Shown: positions 43,060 through 52,390 of the stretch, piece after piece
How the letters are laid out: each line of letters begins with the position of its first letter
How positions within the stretch are numbered: position 1 is the first letter of the stretch
From: Ascidiimonas aurantiaca
Lineage (GTDB): Bacteria; Bacteroidota; Bacteroidia; Flavobacteriales; Flavobacteriaceae
Length of the DNA stretch: 64,000 bases
Direction of reading: 5' to 3'
NCBI RefSeq assembly: GCF_037646345.1
Contig: NZ_JBBEWR010000014.1
Coordinates: 73,197-137,196, forward strand
Position numbers and translations under genes: made by a program
Notes under the pieces: generated by a model
Told to the model about the DNA's origin: nothing
Seen by the model: the letters and a program-made list of their open reading frames with translations, nothing else
The model's database searches: none

Positions 43060-43531
43060 GGCGTACTCTTAATGAAATTGCCAACGAAGTACTATTTCAA
43101 CCAGAAAAGATCAAAATTAATATAAAGTACATCTGGCATGGGCTTATTATCCTGATGGCAAATGGTGGAGACCTTCTCCTGTAGAAAAAGCATCAGGTTC
43201 GGGTAGCTCTCATATCACAACAGAAGATCATGTACTATTTTTAATTGTGCGTTCTCAATGATACCAAAGTAAGCCACCGTTTAAGAGAAGAACAATTTAG
43301 CATTTCCTTCAACCAAAATAGAAGATACTTAACGTCTGTCACTCTTAACATAGCTTGTCCCTAACTATCATGATTTGGACTTGAGTGTATATTTATACGT
43401 TTGATGATGAAAAAGTAACCGGGCGCACAGAAACTAACCCTGGAAAACGCACCCCGGCTGTTTTTATGCCTGCTAAAACCAGGGCTCATAAGTGTTTTCA
43501 ACGCATCAAACAGGAACCATGTAATGTATAA
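43060..43531 (+). pseudogene. Decayed coding region of unrecognised family
   Basis: Protein-like stretches follow each other in shifted frames. These are LNEIANEVLFQPEKIKINI, then VHLAWAYYPDGKWWRPSPVE and SGSGSSHITTEDHVLFL up to a stop near 43260. Next come NDTKVSHRLREEQFSISFNQ and RRYLTSVTLNIACP, then DLDLSVYLY and FDDEKVTGRTETNPGKRTP ending at a TAA near 43530. The order and composition suggest one extracellular or toxin-like beta-rich protein broken by several frameshifts and stops. I do not recognise the family. The remaining gap between 42905 and 43593 is otherwise empty. Confidence 0.45.
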
Positions 43532-43593
43532 AACAGCAAAATACTGGGATACATAAAAAATTTATAAATATGGAAAAACAAAAAATAGCCCCT

Positions 43594-46500
43594 TTAATTA
43601 ATCAGTATTTTTTGTTCATATATCTTATCCTTTGTAGTAAGAACAAGCACATAGAAACCAGCGGGTAATGAGTTCTCAACTGTATAGATATCCATTTCCC
43701 CATTGATATCTGCCTGAAGTACCTGATTTCCTAATAAGGTGAAAATCTGTATCTGTTCCATATATTGCTTTTTCGGCAAACTCACTATAAAGTAGCCATC
43801 GTGAGAAGGCATCGGGAAAACACGCATTCCAAAAGCTTTCCTGCCAGTGAAATCCTGTCGAAGGTCTTCACTCAAATTACTTATAAAAATATCCTGTGGT
43901 AGAAATACATAATTTTCTAATACAGGAACAATAGTACCCGACCAACCCTGTGCCTCCAAAGCAGTATATTCTCCGTTGGCATTGGTAGTCACTGCCTGGC
44001 TGAAACCTGTGATCGTTACATCAGGCAGCAGAGCTCCCTGATCATCACGTACCACTCCGGAAATAGTATGATCAGTGCTCACCCGAGTTCCTGTAAAATC
44101 ATTCCCCATTGTGTCTGCCCGGAGATGCGTTATCTCAATAGAAACCGGTGAAAAAGTATATGCCTGAAGTGACGGGATAATAACACCCGACCAGCCCTGT
44201 GCCTCCAGAGCAGTATATTCTCCGTTGGCATTGGTAGTCACTGCCTGGCTGAAACCCGTGATCGTTACATCAGGCAGCAAAGCTCCCTGATCATCACGTA
44301 CCACTCCGGAAATAGTATGATCATTGCTCACCCGAGTTCCTGTAAAATCATTCCCCGTTGTATCTGCCCGGAGATGGGTTATCTCAATGGAAACCGGTGA
44401 AAAAGTATATCCCTGAAGTGACGGGGTAATAACACCCGACCAGCCCTGTGCTTCCAAAGCAGTATATTCTCCGTTGGCATTGGTAGTCACTGCCTGGCTG
44501 AAACCCGTGATCGTTACATCAGGCAGCAAAGCTCCCTGATCATCACGTACCACTCCGGAAATAGTATGATCAGTGCTCACCGGAGTTCCTATAAAATCAT
44601 TCCTCGTTGTGTCTGCCCGGAGATGCGTTATCTCAATAGAAACCGGTGAAAAAGTATATCCCTGAAGTGACGGGGTAATAACACCCGACCAGCCCTGTGC
44701 CTCCAAAGCAGTATATTCTCCGTTGGCATTGGTAGTCACTGCTGTACTAAATCCGTTTAATTGGGTATTGACCAGAGCATCACCCTGATTATCTTTTACG
44801 GTTCCGGAGATGGTAAAATCTAAAGGAGTTGTAGATCGAAGTACTACCACCTCTGTTACAGTATTTCCAGATATGCTTAATGCACCTCTTTCTGTCAAAA
44901 AGCCAGACGCATTTACGGTATAGGGATAGCGACCGTCTGGCAGGGTTTCAACTGCTGTTCTGCCGTTTAGATCTGTAAAATAGGGCTTCCCTTCCAGATT
45001 AATCTCAGCAGAGGCAATAGGTAATGATAAGGCATCAACTACCTCAAAAGTTACTTGAAAATAATTTTCTTTCTTAGATAAAATCAACGTTTCCGTATAT
45101 ACATCCTGTGACAGCGTGATCTCCCCTGTAATGGGATAATAGTCTTCTGTTTCGGTTCGGTAACGGTATGTGTTCCCTATGGAAAGGTCGGTAATTCGTA
45201 TCTCTCCCTGAGTATCAGAAGTGTAAATGTTCCCGTTAAAATTTAGTTGAACTCCCGCCAATGGTTGTGTGCCGTCACTACATTCAAATAATACCTCACC
45301 AGGTTTACTTAATAGAATTTCATAATAGGTAACGATGGGGTCTATTAGTATAGTAGCACTCGTTGTTAAATAACCGGGAGCAGATACGGTAAATTGATAA
45401 GAAGTACCTGTTACCAGATCATGAATAATGGCATCTCCACTGGTATTTGTGGTTAGAGTTCGTCCATAATACTCAATATTGGCATTAGAAATCGCTATAC
45501 CGTTACCATCTGCTATACCTAATCTAATAGATTGCGTAGAACCTGAGAGTACTACCTCTTCCACTGTATCACCTGTAATAGTATAGTTTTGTTCAACCGC
45601 ACTGTAAAAAGCAGCAAATGCCCTAACGGTGTATGTACCTTGTTCCAGTTGAAAACTGATCTCCCCCTGTGAATTGGCAGTTTCACCAAGGAAAGAGGAT
45701 GCCTGAAATATAAGTATCCCCGCACCCGGAATAGGACGTAAACCATCGGTTATTCTAAAGGTTACGGTATGTAAGGGCCCGGCGGGAGGCGTTAGTGTAA
45801 TGGTCTCATACACATCCTGATCACTTATTACACTGGAGTGAGGTGTGGAAGGAAATCCCGGGGCAGAGACCGTAAAGTTATATGTTCCTGAGGGGAGTTC
45901 TTCCAGGCGAACCACTCCCTGATTATCTGCCCTATAGGTCGTGCCCTGACAAATCACCTCTGCCTGTGGTAATACATTAGTCCCATCGGTAAGGGTAAGT
46001 TGCAGATTATAAGCCTTTTTGAGGGCTATTCTTTTAAAAGTATTGTTTGAAACAAGCGAAAAAGTACCTGTTTGGGATTCATATCCCGAAGCTTTCACCG
46101 TATAAATGAAATTACCATTACCGGTAAAACGATATTCTCCCAGGTTATCTGTAGTATATGTAACCGGGGTACTACCCTGCTCCTCTATAATAATCTGGGC
46201 GTTAGGCAACGGGGTCGGGCCATCGGTAACCAGAAAATCACAGGTAAAGTCTGTAAAAGTATATCCTGATAATAAGACTATTTCAATAGTAGCGTCATTA
46301 CCATTAACTTCCAGAGCACCGTGATAAGGAAGGTATCTAAACTGTGTTACCGTATAGTTATAATTACCATCTGCTACATTGGTGAGCTCTATTATCCCGT
46401 TGGGATCGGTTTTAAAGAGATCTCCATTCCATTCTACCAGAGCATCGCCTAAGGGTACTTGAACGGTATTGATTACTTTAATAGTTATGTTTCGGTTTCC

Positions 46501-48816
46501 GTTAGTAGGCGTAAATATTGCCTTTAAATTATAATTGCGATCTACTTGATTGATGTTAAGCGGGTTACTTGTCCATTGTTCTTGTGTATCTTCGTCAAGC
46601 CAGTGACTAAATGTATGGCCCGGATCAGGGTATGCCGATATTGGAGGAAAATCACTTCCGGACAAAATACGTTCAACGGCTTCTCTGTTAATCGTACCAG
46701 GACCATCACTGGAAAACTGAATAGTTAATGGGGTTTCCCATTTTAGGATAGGCCTTTTAATGTTATCTCTTCCATACGCCAATTGCCAGTCATTTACCAT
46801 ATCAAAATGAGTATTCACAATTAGGGGAATGGAAAAGAAATTACTTGTATAGCCGGTAGTTCCGCGATCGCCCTGATTAGTGCCTTTATTTAGATTAGTG
46901 GTATTGCGATCATATATTCCTCTTATTGAGGTATTATTGTCTCTATAGCTTACAATGGCTCCCGAAGTACGATCGGACAGTACCCGGCCAGCGGCATACA
47001 CTTCAAACACAAATGAGTTGCCCTCAATTGCCCCAATGATGCCTCCTACTGTGTCTTTTCCATACGTACGTGCCAGACTATATGTGTTTTCTACATTACT
47101 ATTAGTTCCTTTTCCCATAATCCCCCCGATACTGCTATTACCAATGATCAAGCCGGTCACATAACATCTTGATATTTGAGAACCTCCCTTATCAAGGCCT
47201 GCAATACCTGCCGTATAATCTTTACCTGTAATACTGGCATCATCAAGTCCCAGCTCGGAAATACTCGCGTTTTGCGTATAACCAAAAAGCCCCGTCGCAC
47301 TTTGTTGTGGTCTGTTTATGTACAAATTTACAATACGATGTCCCTGACCTTTAAAACTTCCTGTAAAAGGGTATGATTCATCACCAATAGGTTGAAAACC
47401 TTTTCCCTGGTTCCAGGTTTTGGATATCATAGCATCAATATCTGCTATGAGTACAAAGTGTTGCGTTCGTAATGAAGGTATGGTATGAATATCCTGTAAC
47501 TGTTGCAGAGTAGCGATCTGATAGGGATCTGTTTCCGTACCGCTTCCTCCTTCAAAAGCAAGATTTTCCGTAAAAACAGCAATATAGTTTTGATTCCCAG
47601 AAGCGGGAAAGGAATACGGATTTGCGGTAGAGACCAGAGTACCTTCCAGTTCCCAGCCCTGAAAAGTATAACGCGGATTGATCTCGTATTTTAAAGTTAC
47701 GGGATCATTACTCTTGTAGTATCCTGCTCCTGTAACTGAAGCTGCAGGTCGTGGTCGTACCTGTACCTGTACAAAAAGTGGAGCCAGTTGCATTTTTAAA
47801 TAGGGTCTGGTTATATTATCAATTGTTGTAATCACACCTATCTCCCAAACAGCCTGCAAATCCCATCCGGCATTGGTAAATTGCTGTGTATTGGAAAAAC
47901 CCGAAGTATCCAGGGCGGTTACTCCCAGAATATCTCCCTGTCCTACCCCCAGTGTTTGACCGGTGCTGTTCCTATCAAAAAAAGAGTCTTCTATAGTACC
48001 ATTTACATTTCTAAAACCTGCAAAACCACCGCTAAGAGGCGCGGTTACCCGTCCTATAGCATAACACTTCTCAAGGTTTCCGGTATTTAAAAGCCCTGAA
48101 AAACCACCCGCAATTTGAACAGCATCTACAGACCCGCCCGCCCAGCAGTCTGCCACGGTCGCATCCTGCAGCGAACCAGAAAAACCCCCTGCTATTACTC
48201 CAAAAACATTAACCATTGCATACGATTCCCTTACATGAGATCTAACAATCATGGCTGTTAATCCTCCGGCAATACTCGATTGGTTACGGACATTTACCGT
48301 TCCTGTCACAAAACAAAATCGGATATTTGAATCTGAAATCACGCCTGCCAGTCCTCCGGCATTGTTATCCCCTGTAACCGAAATAGAGTGTAGCCCGAGG
48401 TTTTCTACGGTAGCTCTTTCCAGGGCACCAAACAAACCTACATAAGACTCATTAGGACGATTGCTATATATATTGGAAATAGAATGCCCTCGACCATCAA
48501 AAGTACCGGTAAAAGCTACCCGCTGCCTGGTCCCGTTTAAATTATCTCCTATGGGTGAAAACCCCAGTCCCCCATTCCAGTTTATGGTATTTGAAGCATC
48601 AATATCACGGGAGAGTATGAAGTGTTGATCCCAGTAGTCTTCGTGTTCGGAAAGATATTGTAAGTTGGTAAGATCACTTATTTCATAAGGAGACTCGTAA
48701 GTACCATTACCTCCGGAAAACTGAGCACTTATCTGGGTAAACCCAAGTAGCACAAAAAGTAAAATACACTTGATACGTAACCATTGAAATTGGGTAAACA
48801 GGCTACAATTTTTCAT
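43594..48816 (-). CDS. Giant type IX-secreted protein with GLUG motifs and carboxypeptidase-regulatory-like repeats
   Basis: A 1740-residue secreted protein read from MKNCSLFTQFQW at 48816; an upstream GTG is less likely. A signal peptide ends at ISAQ. Two cassettes begin GGNGTYESPYEISDLTNLQYL and GGSGTETDPYQIATLQQLQDI; each has several GLUG-type units (AGGLAGVIS, GGFSGSLQD, GGIMGKGTN). InlB-like B repeats (YTFQGWELEG, HTFSHWLDEDT) follow both. Then come about seven carboxypeptidase-regulatory-like beta domains with patterns such as LEGKPYFTDLNGRTAVETLPDG, four 83-residue repeats, and a C-terminal sorting domain (about 75 residues, MRVFPMPSHDGYF...GFYVLVLTTKDKIYEQKILIN). It is probably a surface adhesin or scaffold; no catalytic domain is visible. 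Confidence 0.9.
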   Translation of the reverse strand: MKNCSLFTQFQWLRIKCILLFVLLGFTQISAQFSGGNGTYESPYEISDLTNLQYLSEHEDYWDQHFILSRDIDASNTINWNGGLGFSPIGDNLNGTRQRVAFTGTFDGRGHSISNIYSNRPNESYVGLFGALERATVENLGLHSISVTGDNNAGGLAGVISDSNIRFCFVTGTVNVRNQSSIAGGLTAMIVRSHVRESYAMVNVFGVIAGGFSGSLQDATVADCWAGGSVDAVQIAGGFSGLLNTGNLEKCYAIGRVTAPLSGGFAGFRNVNGTIEDSFFDRNSTGQTLGVGQGDILGVTALDTSGFSNTQQFTNAGWDLQAVWEIGVITTIDNITRPYLKMQLAPLFVQVQVRPRPAASVTGAGYYKSNDPVTLKYEINPRYTFQGWELEGTLVSTANPYSFPASGNQNYIAVFTENLAFEGGSGTETDPYQIATLQQLQDIHTIPSLRTQHFVLIADIDAMISKTWNQGKGFQPIGDESYPFTGSFKGQGHRIVNLYINRPQQSATGLFGYTQNASISELGLDDASITGKDYTAGIAGLDKGGSQISRCYVTGLIIGNSSIGGIMGKGTNSNVENTYSLARTYGKDTVGGIIGAIEGNSFVFEVYAAGRVLSDRTSGAIVSYRDNNTSIRGIYDRNTTNLNKGTNQGDRGTTGYTSNFFSIPLIVNTHFDMVNDWQLAYGRDNIKRPILKWETPLTIQFSSDGPGTINREAVERILSGSDFPPISAYPDPGHTFSHWLDEDTQEQWTSNPLNINQVDRNYNLKAIFTPTNGNRNITIKVINTVQVPLGDALVEWNGDLFKTDPNGIIELTNVADGNYNYTVTQFRYLPYHGALEVNGNDATIEIVLLSGYTFTDFTCDFLVTDGPTPLPNAQIIIEEQGSTPVTYTTDNLGEYRFTGNGNFIYTVKASGYESQTGTFSLVSNNTFKRIALKKAYNLQLTLTDGTNVLPQAEVICQGTTYRADNQGVVRLEELPSGTYNFTVSAPGFPSTPHSSVISDQDVYETITLTPPAGPLHTVTFRITDGLRPIPGAGILIFQASSFLGETANSQGEISFQLEQGTYTVRAFAAFYSAVEQNYTITGDTVEEVVLSGSTQSIRLGIADGNGIAISNANIEYYGRTLTTNTSGDAIIHDLVTGTSYQFTVSAPGYLTTSATILIDPIVTYYEILLSKPGEVLFECSDGTQPLAGVQLNFNGNIYTSDTQGEIRITDLSIGNTYRYRTETEDYYPITGEITLSQDVYTETLILSKKENYFQVTFEVVDALSLPIASAEINLEGKPYFTDLNGRTAVETLPDGRYPYTVNASGFLTERGALSISGNTVTEVVVLRSTTPLDFTISGTVKDNQGDALVNTQLNGFSTAVTTNANGEYTALEAQGWSGVITPSLQGYTFSPVSIEITHLRADTTRNDFIGTPVSTDHTISGVVRDDQGALLPDVTITGFSQAVTTNANGEYTALEAQGWSGVITPSLQGYTFSPVSIEITHLRADTTGNDFTGTRVSNDHTISGVVRDDQGALLPDVTITGFSQAVTTNANGEYTALEAQGWSGVIIPSLQAYTFSPVSIEITHLRADTMGNDFTGTRVSTDHTISGVVRDDQGALLPDVTITGFSQAVTTNANGEYTALEAQGWSGTIVPVLENYVFLPQDIFISNLSEDLRQDFTGRKAFGMRVFPMPSHDGYFIVSLPKKQYMEQIQIFTLLGNQVLQADINGEMDIYTVENSLPAGFYVLVLTTKDKIYEQKILIN
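43843..44820 (-). repeat. Four tandem 249-bp repeats inside the secreted protein gene
   Basis: Units start on the minus strand at 44820, 44571, 44322 and 44073, a spacing of exactly 249 bp (83 codons). The middle copies are nearly identical in DNA, including silent positions. The first unit differs in its opening 30 residues, and the last diverges in its second half. Each encodes ISGxVxDxQGxxL then AVTTNANGEYTALEAQGWSG, and EITHLRADT. Near-identity points to recent unequal exchange or gene conversion. Confidence 0.95.
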
Positions 48817-49115
48817 AAATAAAATAAGATTTAGAGCCACAAAAAACTTGTATTAAATGAAAACTAATACATAGTATAAAGGTAAGAATCATTTCAAATG
48901 TAGTAAATCATTTTTTTATCACCGCGAATGGGGATTTTTTAACTCAAATTCTCTGACACATATTCACTAAAAGACAATTAAATAAAAAGGTGGGGATTGT
49001 ATAATTCATAAACTAACTGGCATATATAAAAATGTGTATGGTGCGATACGATTTTTAAGATCTGAGTGGTGCGATACTTAAAAAATACTGCTCAAAACTC
49101 CCTGTTGGCAGTTAT
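48817..49115. other. Intergenic region upstream of the type IX-secreted protein
   Basis: A+T-rich, no coding frame. An 11-bp direct repeat TGGTGCGATAC occurs at 49039-49049 and 49067-49077. No clear promoter for the secreted protein could be set. Confidence 0.3.
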
Positions 49116-49655
49116 TCAGGTATTTTCCGGCACTTTACCTACTACATTTTTGTAGAAAGACCGCATGTAAGCAAAGTCCTCTTCTTTGTTTTTTCCGGGA
49201 TAAAAAGGTGCGCTTATTTTCACTTCTTTTTTACCAAAATCAAAAGCTACCATAACAATAGGAACCCCGGCCTGTTTAGCAATATAATAAAATCCGGTTT
49301 TCCATTCTTTTACGCGTTTCCTGGTACCTTCCGGTGCAAGGGCGAGTCTGAATTCGGGCCTTTTTTCAAAAAGGGAGGCAATGGCCTGAACTTTATTTTG
49401 TCCGGAAGTTCTGTCTAAAGGGGTCCCTCCCATCCACCTGAAATACCAGCCAAAAGGAGGGGTAAACAACTCTTTCTTACCCACAAAGTTAATTTGTATG
49501 CCTAAAATACCCCGTACCAGCACCCCTATGTAGAAGTCGTGCCAACTGGTATGAGGCACCACAATAACTACACATTTATTAATAGATGGAAAAGTACTGG
49601 GTATTTTCCAGCCCAACAGTTTGGTAAATATATATGTGTAAATAGATTTTTTCAT
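49116..49655 (-). CDS. PlsC-like lysophospholipid acyltransferase family protein
   Basis: A 179-residue acyltransferase, at the short end for this superfamily. The HX4D catalytic motif is in VPHTSWHDFYIG, the second block is FVGKKELF, and the third is APEGTRKRVKEWKTGFYYIA. The family transfers acyl chains to lysophosphatidate or similar acceptors at the inner membrane. There is no clear transmembrane helix besides weak hydrophobic segments. It lies 57 bp downstream of a KdnB-like gene in a cluster linked to lipid A core synthesis, which suggests an envelope-lipid role. Confidence 0.8.
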   Translation of the reverse strand: MKKSIYTYIFTKLLGWKIPSTFPSINKCVVIVVPHTSWHDFYIGVLVRGILGIQINFVGKKELFTPPFGWYFRWMGGTPLDRTSGQNKVQAIASLFEKRPEFRLALAPEGTRKRVKEWKTGFYYIAKQAGVPIVMVAFDFGKKEVKISAPFYPGKNKEEDFAYMRSFYKNVVGKVPENT

Positions 49656-49712
49656 TCCATAAAAAAGTTTCAGTATTTAATGACCCTTGGAATTGCTGAA
49701 ACTTCTGGCGAG

Positions 49713-50792
49713 TTATATTTTTTCGTAAATTTCACGAAGTTTGCTACGGGTAATTTGTTTTCTCCAATCTTTCCCTATTGCATTTTCCCACAGGGGTTCT
49801 AAGCTTAAAGCAATGTCTATCATCTTATTAAAACCTTGATCACTGAGGGTACTACATATGTTTTTTCGTAAGTTAATTTCCTGTTTTTCGAGTATTCTTT
49901 TAAAAACAGAAACACCTTCGGGATAAAATGCTTCTAAATGATCAAAAACGAGACAATTTCCTTCTCCATGTTTTATACCAAACATAAAAGAGAGTCCGTA
50001 ACTAAGAGCATGTGCCACACCTACCTGCGAGTATGCAATGCTCATACCTCCGTGCCAGGAAGCCATCATTAACTTATCACTGAGTTCTTCCTGTGGAAGA
50101 TCACTCAAGAATACATCTAGACAAAGGTCATATGCTTTCTCTCCGTAGCTCTGGCTAAAGGTATTGAGAAAACTGCCGTTAAGAGACTCAACGCAGTGAA
50201 TAAAACAATCCATTCCTGTATAGAACCATTGTTCTCTGGGTACTCCTGAGGTAAGGTCAGGATCTAAAAGTACCTGATCAAAAGGAGTATAATCAGAGTT
50301 AATACCCAGTTTTTTTTGGGGACCGGTTAGAACGGTGGTTCGGGATACCTCGGCCCCGGTGCCGCTAATGGTTGGGATACCTGCATGATACAATGCCGGT
50401 TTTTTTACCAGGTCCCATCCCTGATAACTGTCGGTTTTCCCTTCATTGGTGAGCATAATAGCTACTGCCTTAGCAAGGTCCATTACGGTACCTCCTCCTA
50501 TTCCCAGGATCCCCAGAGGCTTTTTTTCAATGTTGTTTTTTATGTAAGTAACCAGTTCATCAACCTGATCGGTCTTTGGTTCTTCTGCCGCCGAAATAAA
50601 AATAATACGATCATTAAAAATAGCGGGGATCTTTGATAAAAAAGTACTCCTGTCTTCAAATACGTCGTCTATTAAAAATATAAAAGGAGCCACGTCGTCT
50701 TTGCGCATGGGAAGCAAGATCTCGTGCAAGTGCTCAAAACTTCCCCTGCCAAACATAACCCTGGGTACCATCGGAAAATTTCTATACTTCAT
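49713..50792 (-). CDS. KdnB-like iron-containing alcohol dehydrogenase (probable Kdo 8-oxidase)
   Basis: A 359-residue group III dehydrogenase. It has GILGIGGGTVMDLAKAVAIML for NAD(P) binding, IPTISGTGAEVSRTTVLTG, and metal-ligand regions DCFIHCVESLNG and GVAHALSYGLSFMFGIKHGEGN. The overall pattern resembles KdnB of Shewanella, which oxidises the C8 hydroxyl of Kdo before KdnA adds an amino group to make Kdo8N. KdsB and a HAD phosphatase lie directly upstream in the same orientation, in support of a Kdo-linked role. The KdnA aminotransferase is not in the window, so substrate identity is inferred. Confidence 0.78.
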   Translation of the reverse strand: MKYRNFPMVPRVMFGRGSFEHLHEILLPMRKDDVAPFIFLIDDVFEDRSTFLSKIPAIFNDRIIFISAAEEPKTDQVDELVTYIKNNIEKKPLGILGIGGGTVMDLAKAVAIMLTNEGKTDSYQGWDLVKKPALYHAGIPTISGTGAEVSRTTVLTGPQKKLGINSDYTPFDQVLLDPDLTSGVPREQWFYTGMDCFIHCVESLNGSFLNTFSQSYGEKAYDLCLDVFLSDLPQEELSDKLMMASWHGGMSIAYSQVGVAHALSYGLSFMFGIKHGEGNCLVFDHLEAFYPEGVSVFKRILEKQEINLRKNICSTLSDQGFNKMIDIALSLEPLWENAIGKDWRKQITRSKLREIYEKI

Positions 50793-50928
50793 TATTAAGA
50801 CTTAATCTGTATTTTTTCATTTATCTATCACTTAAAACTTTGAAAAGGAACCTGTTACCTGCATAAAAGCGGGTATCTTGATGCATCCGGCAGAATACGA
50901 TATACAACTGTTTGCGCACATTCACTCC

Positions 50929-51621
50929 TTATAAAAAATTCAGGACCTCTTTAATCGAGGTTAGCGTATGATACGATCCGTTTTCTTCATGTGGAGAAAC
51001 CGTTTCGTGTGCCCAGGTGGTATGAAAAGGAATATGTATGGCTCTGGCCCCTATATTTACCAACGGAAGCACGTCTGATTTTAAAGAATTCCCTATCATA
51101 AGAAATTCGGAAACCGGGATCTCCAGATGCTCCAGAAGGTTAGAATAATTCGTTTCTTTTTTATCACTCAATACTTCGATATGGTGAAAATATTTAGATA
51201 GTCCGGATTTTTCCAGTTTACGTTCCTGATCCAGCAGGTCCCCTTTAGTAAGGAGGATGATCCTGTATTTTTCATACAGGCTTTCAAGCACCTCTTTCAC
51301 TCCGTCCAGGAGTTCTACCGGTTTATCGATCATTTCTTTTCCTATAGAAAGGATCTCGGAAATGGTACTTACCGGTATTTTACCATTTGAAAGGTCAATA
51401 GCCGATTCGATCATGGAAAGCGTAAACCCCTTGATACCAAAACCGTATAGATTGAGGTTATCAATCTCTACTTTAAAAAGCTCCTGATCGATCTTATTTT
51501 CCGTTTCATAAGCGCTTAAGAGTCTTGCAAACCTGTGTTCTGCCTCTCTAAAATAGGTTTCGTTTACCCACAACGTATCATCTGCATCAAAACCTATAAC
51601 ATTGATTCCATTATAATTCAT
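50929..51621 (-). CDS. HAD family hydrolase
   Basis: A 230-residue phosphatase-like protein. Motif I is IGFDADDTLWVNE with the nucleophilic Asp, motif II is ILLTKGD, and motif IV region is MIGNSLKSDVLPLVNIGARAI. A helical cap (about residues 20-95) makes it a C1-type HAD, unlike the capless KdsC. Its start overlaps the kdsB stop by four bases (ATGA type), so translation is coupled. Role in Kdo synthesis is possible from context but not shown by sequence. Confidence 0.82.
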   Translation of the reverse strand: MNYNGINVIGFDADDTLWVNETYFREAEHRFARLLSAYETENKIDQELFKVEIDNLNLYGFGIKGFTLSMIESAIDLSNGKIPVSTISEILSIGKEMIDKPVELLDGVKEVLESLYEKYRIILLTKGDLLDQERKLEKSGLSKYFHHIEVLSDKKETNYSNLLEHLEIPVSEFLMIGNSLKSDVLPLVNIGARAIHIPFHTTWAHETVSPHEENGSYHTLTSIKEVLNFL

Positions 51622-52346
51622 AACATAGCCTTTTTAGCTTTATCCAGGTCTTCCGGAGTATCGATTTCTATTCCGGTCACTTCAGTTTCTATCATTTTTA
51701 TTTTACGTCCGTATTCCAGATACCGTATCGCTTCTATTTTTTCGGTAGCTTCTAAGGGCATCATGCGTAAAGTGGGGAAATCTACCAGTGCCTGTTTTCT
51801 AAAAGCATATATGCCTTTGTGTTTGTAATAGGTGGCTCCGGTATTCCTTGCACGCGGATACGGAATAGGTGCCCTGGAGAAGTACAGAGCAAACCCATTG
51901 GTATCTACCACTACTTTCACTGTATTCGGGTTATTGATCTCTTCAGGATCATTTATAGGGGTCATTAACGAAGCCAGGTCTATACGGCGGTCCTTATCTT
52001 CTTTAAAAACTGTGAGAAGTTTGCGAAGGCTTTCGGCCTCTGTAAAAGGCTCATCACCCTGAACATTTACCACTATATCTACTTCCATATCTGCAACTGC
52101 CTCTGCTATACGGTCACTTCCGCATTCGTGAGTTTGCCGGCTCATGATCGCTTGACCGCCATGATTGGTAATCTCATCAAAAATTAGCGAGCTGTCTGTT
52201 ACCACATACACTTCACTAAAAAGGCCGGTATTTACAGTGGCCTCATAGGTGCGTAAAATTACTGTTTTACCATGCAGGTCCTGCATAAGTTTCCCCGGAA
52301 AACGTGATGCTTCATAACGGGCAGGTATCATTGAAATAACTTTCAT
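51618..52346 (-). CDS. kdsB: 3-deoxy-manno-octulosonate cytidylyltransferase
   Basis: A 242-residue CMP-Kdo synthetase. The nucleotide-binding start is VISMIPARYEASRFPGKLMQDL, followed by SRQTHECGSDRIAEAV, NVQGDEPF and the Kdo-contact FSRAPIPYPR and YKHKGIYAFRKQAL. It activates Kdo (or Kdo8N) for lipid A attachment. First gene of a minus-strand group with the HAD hydrolase (4-base overlap) and the KdnB-like gene. Confidence 0.95.
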   Translation of the reverse strand: MKVISMIPARYEASRFPGKLMQDLHGKTVILRTYEATVNTGLFSEVYVVTDSSLIFDEITNHGGQAIMSRQTHECGSDRIAEAVADMEVDIVVNVQGDEPFTEAESLRKLLTVFKEDKDRRIDLASLMTPINDPEEINNPNTVKVVVDTNGFALYFSRAPIPYPRARNTGATYYKHKGIYAFRKQALVDFPTLRMMPLEATEKIEAIRYLEYGRKIKMIETEVTGIEIDTPEDLDKAKKAML

Positions 52347-52390
52347 AAAAAGTCAAATAAATGTCAAAAATAAGATTTACAAACGGATTT

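Noticed and set aside
43843..44820. Regular repeats considered as a CRISPR array
   Set aside because: Units are 249 bp, contiguous and in frame inside a protein gene, with no unique spacers.
49039..49077. 11-bp direct repeat TGGTGCGATAC as a regulatory site or insertion scar
   Set aside because: Two copies 28 bp apart with nothing mobile between them; no further support.
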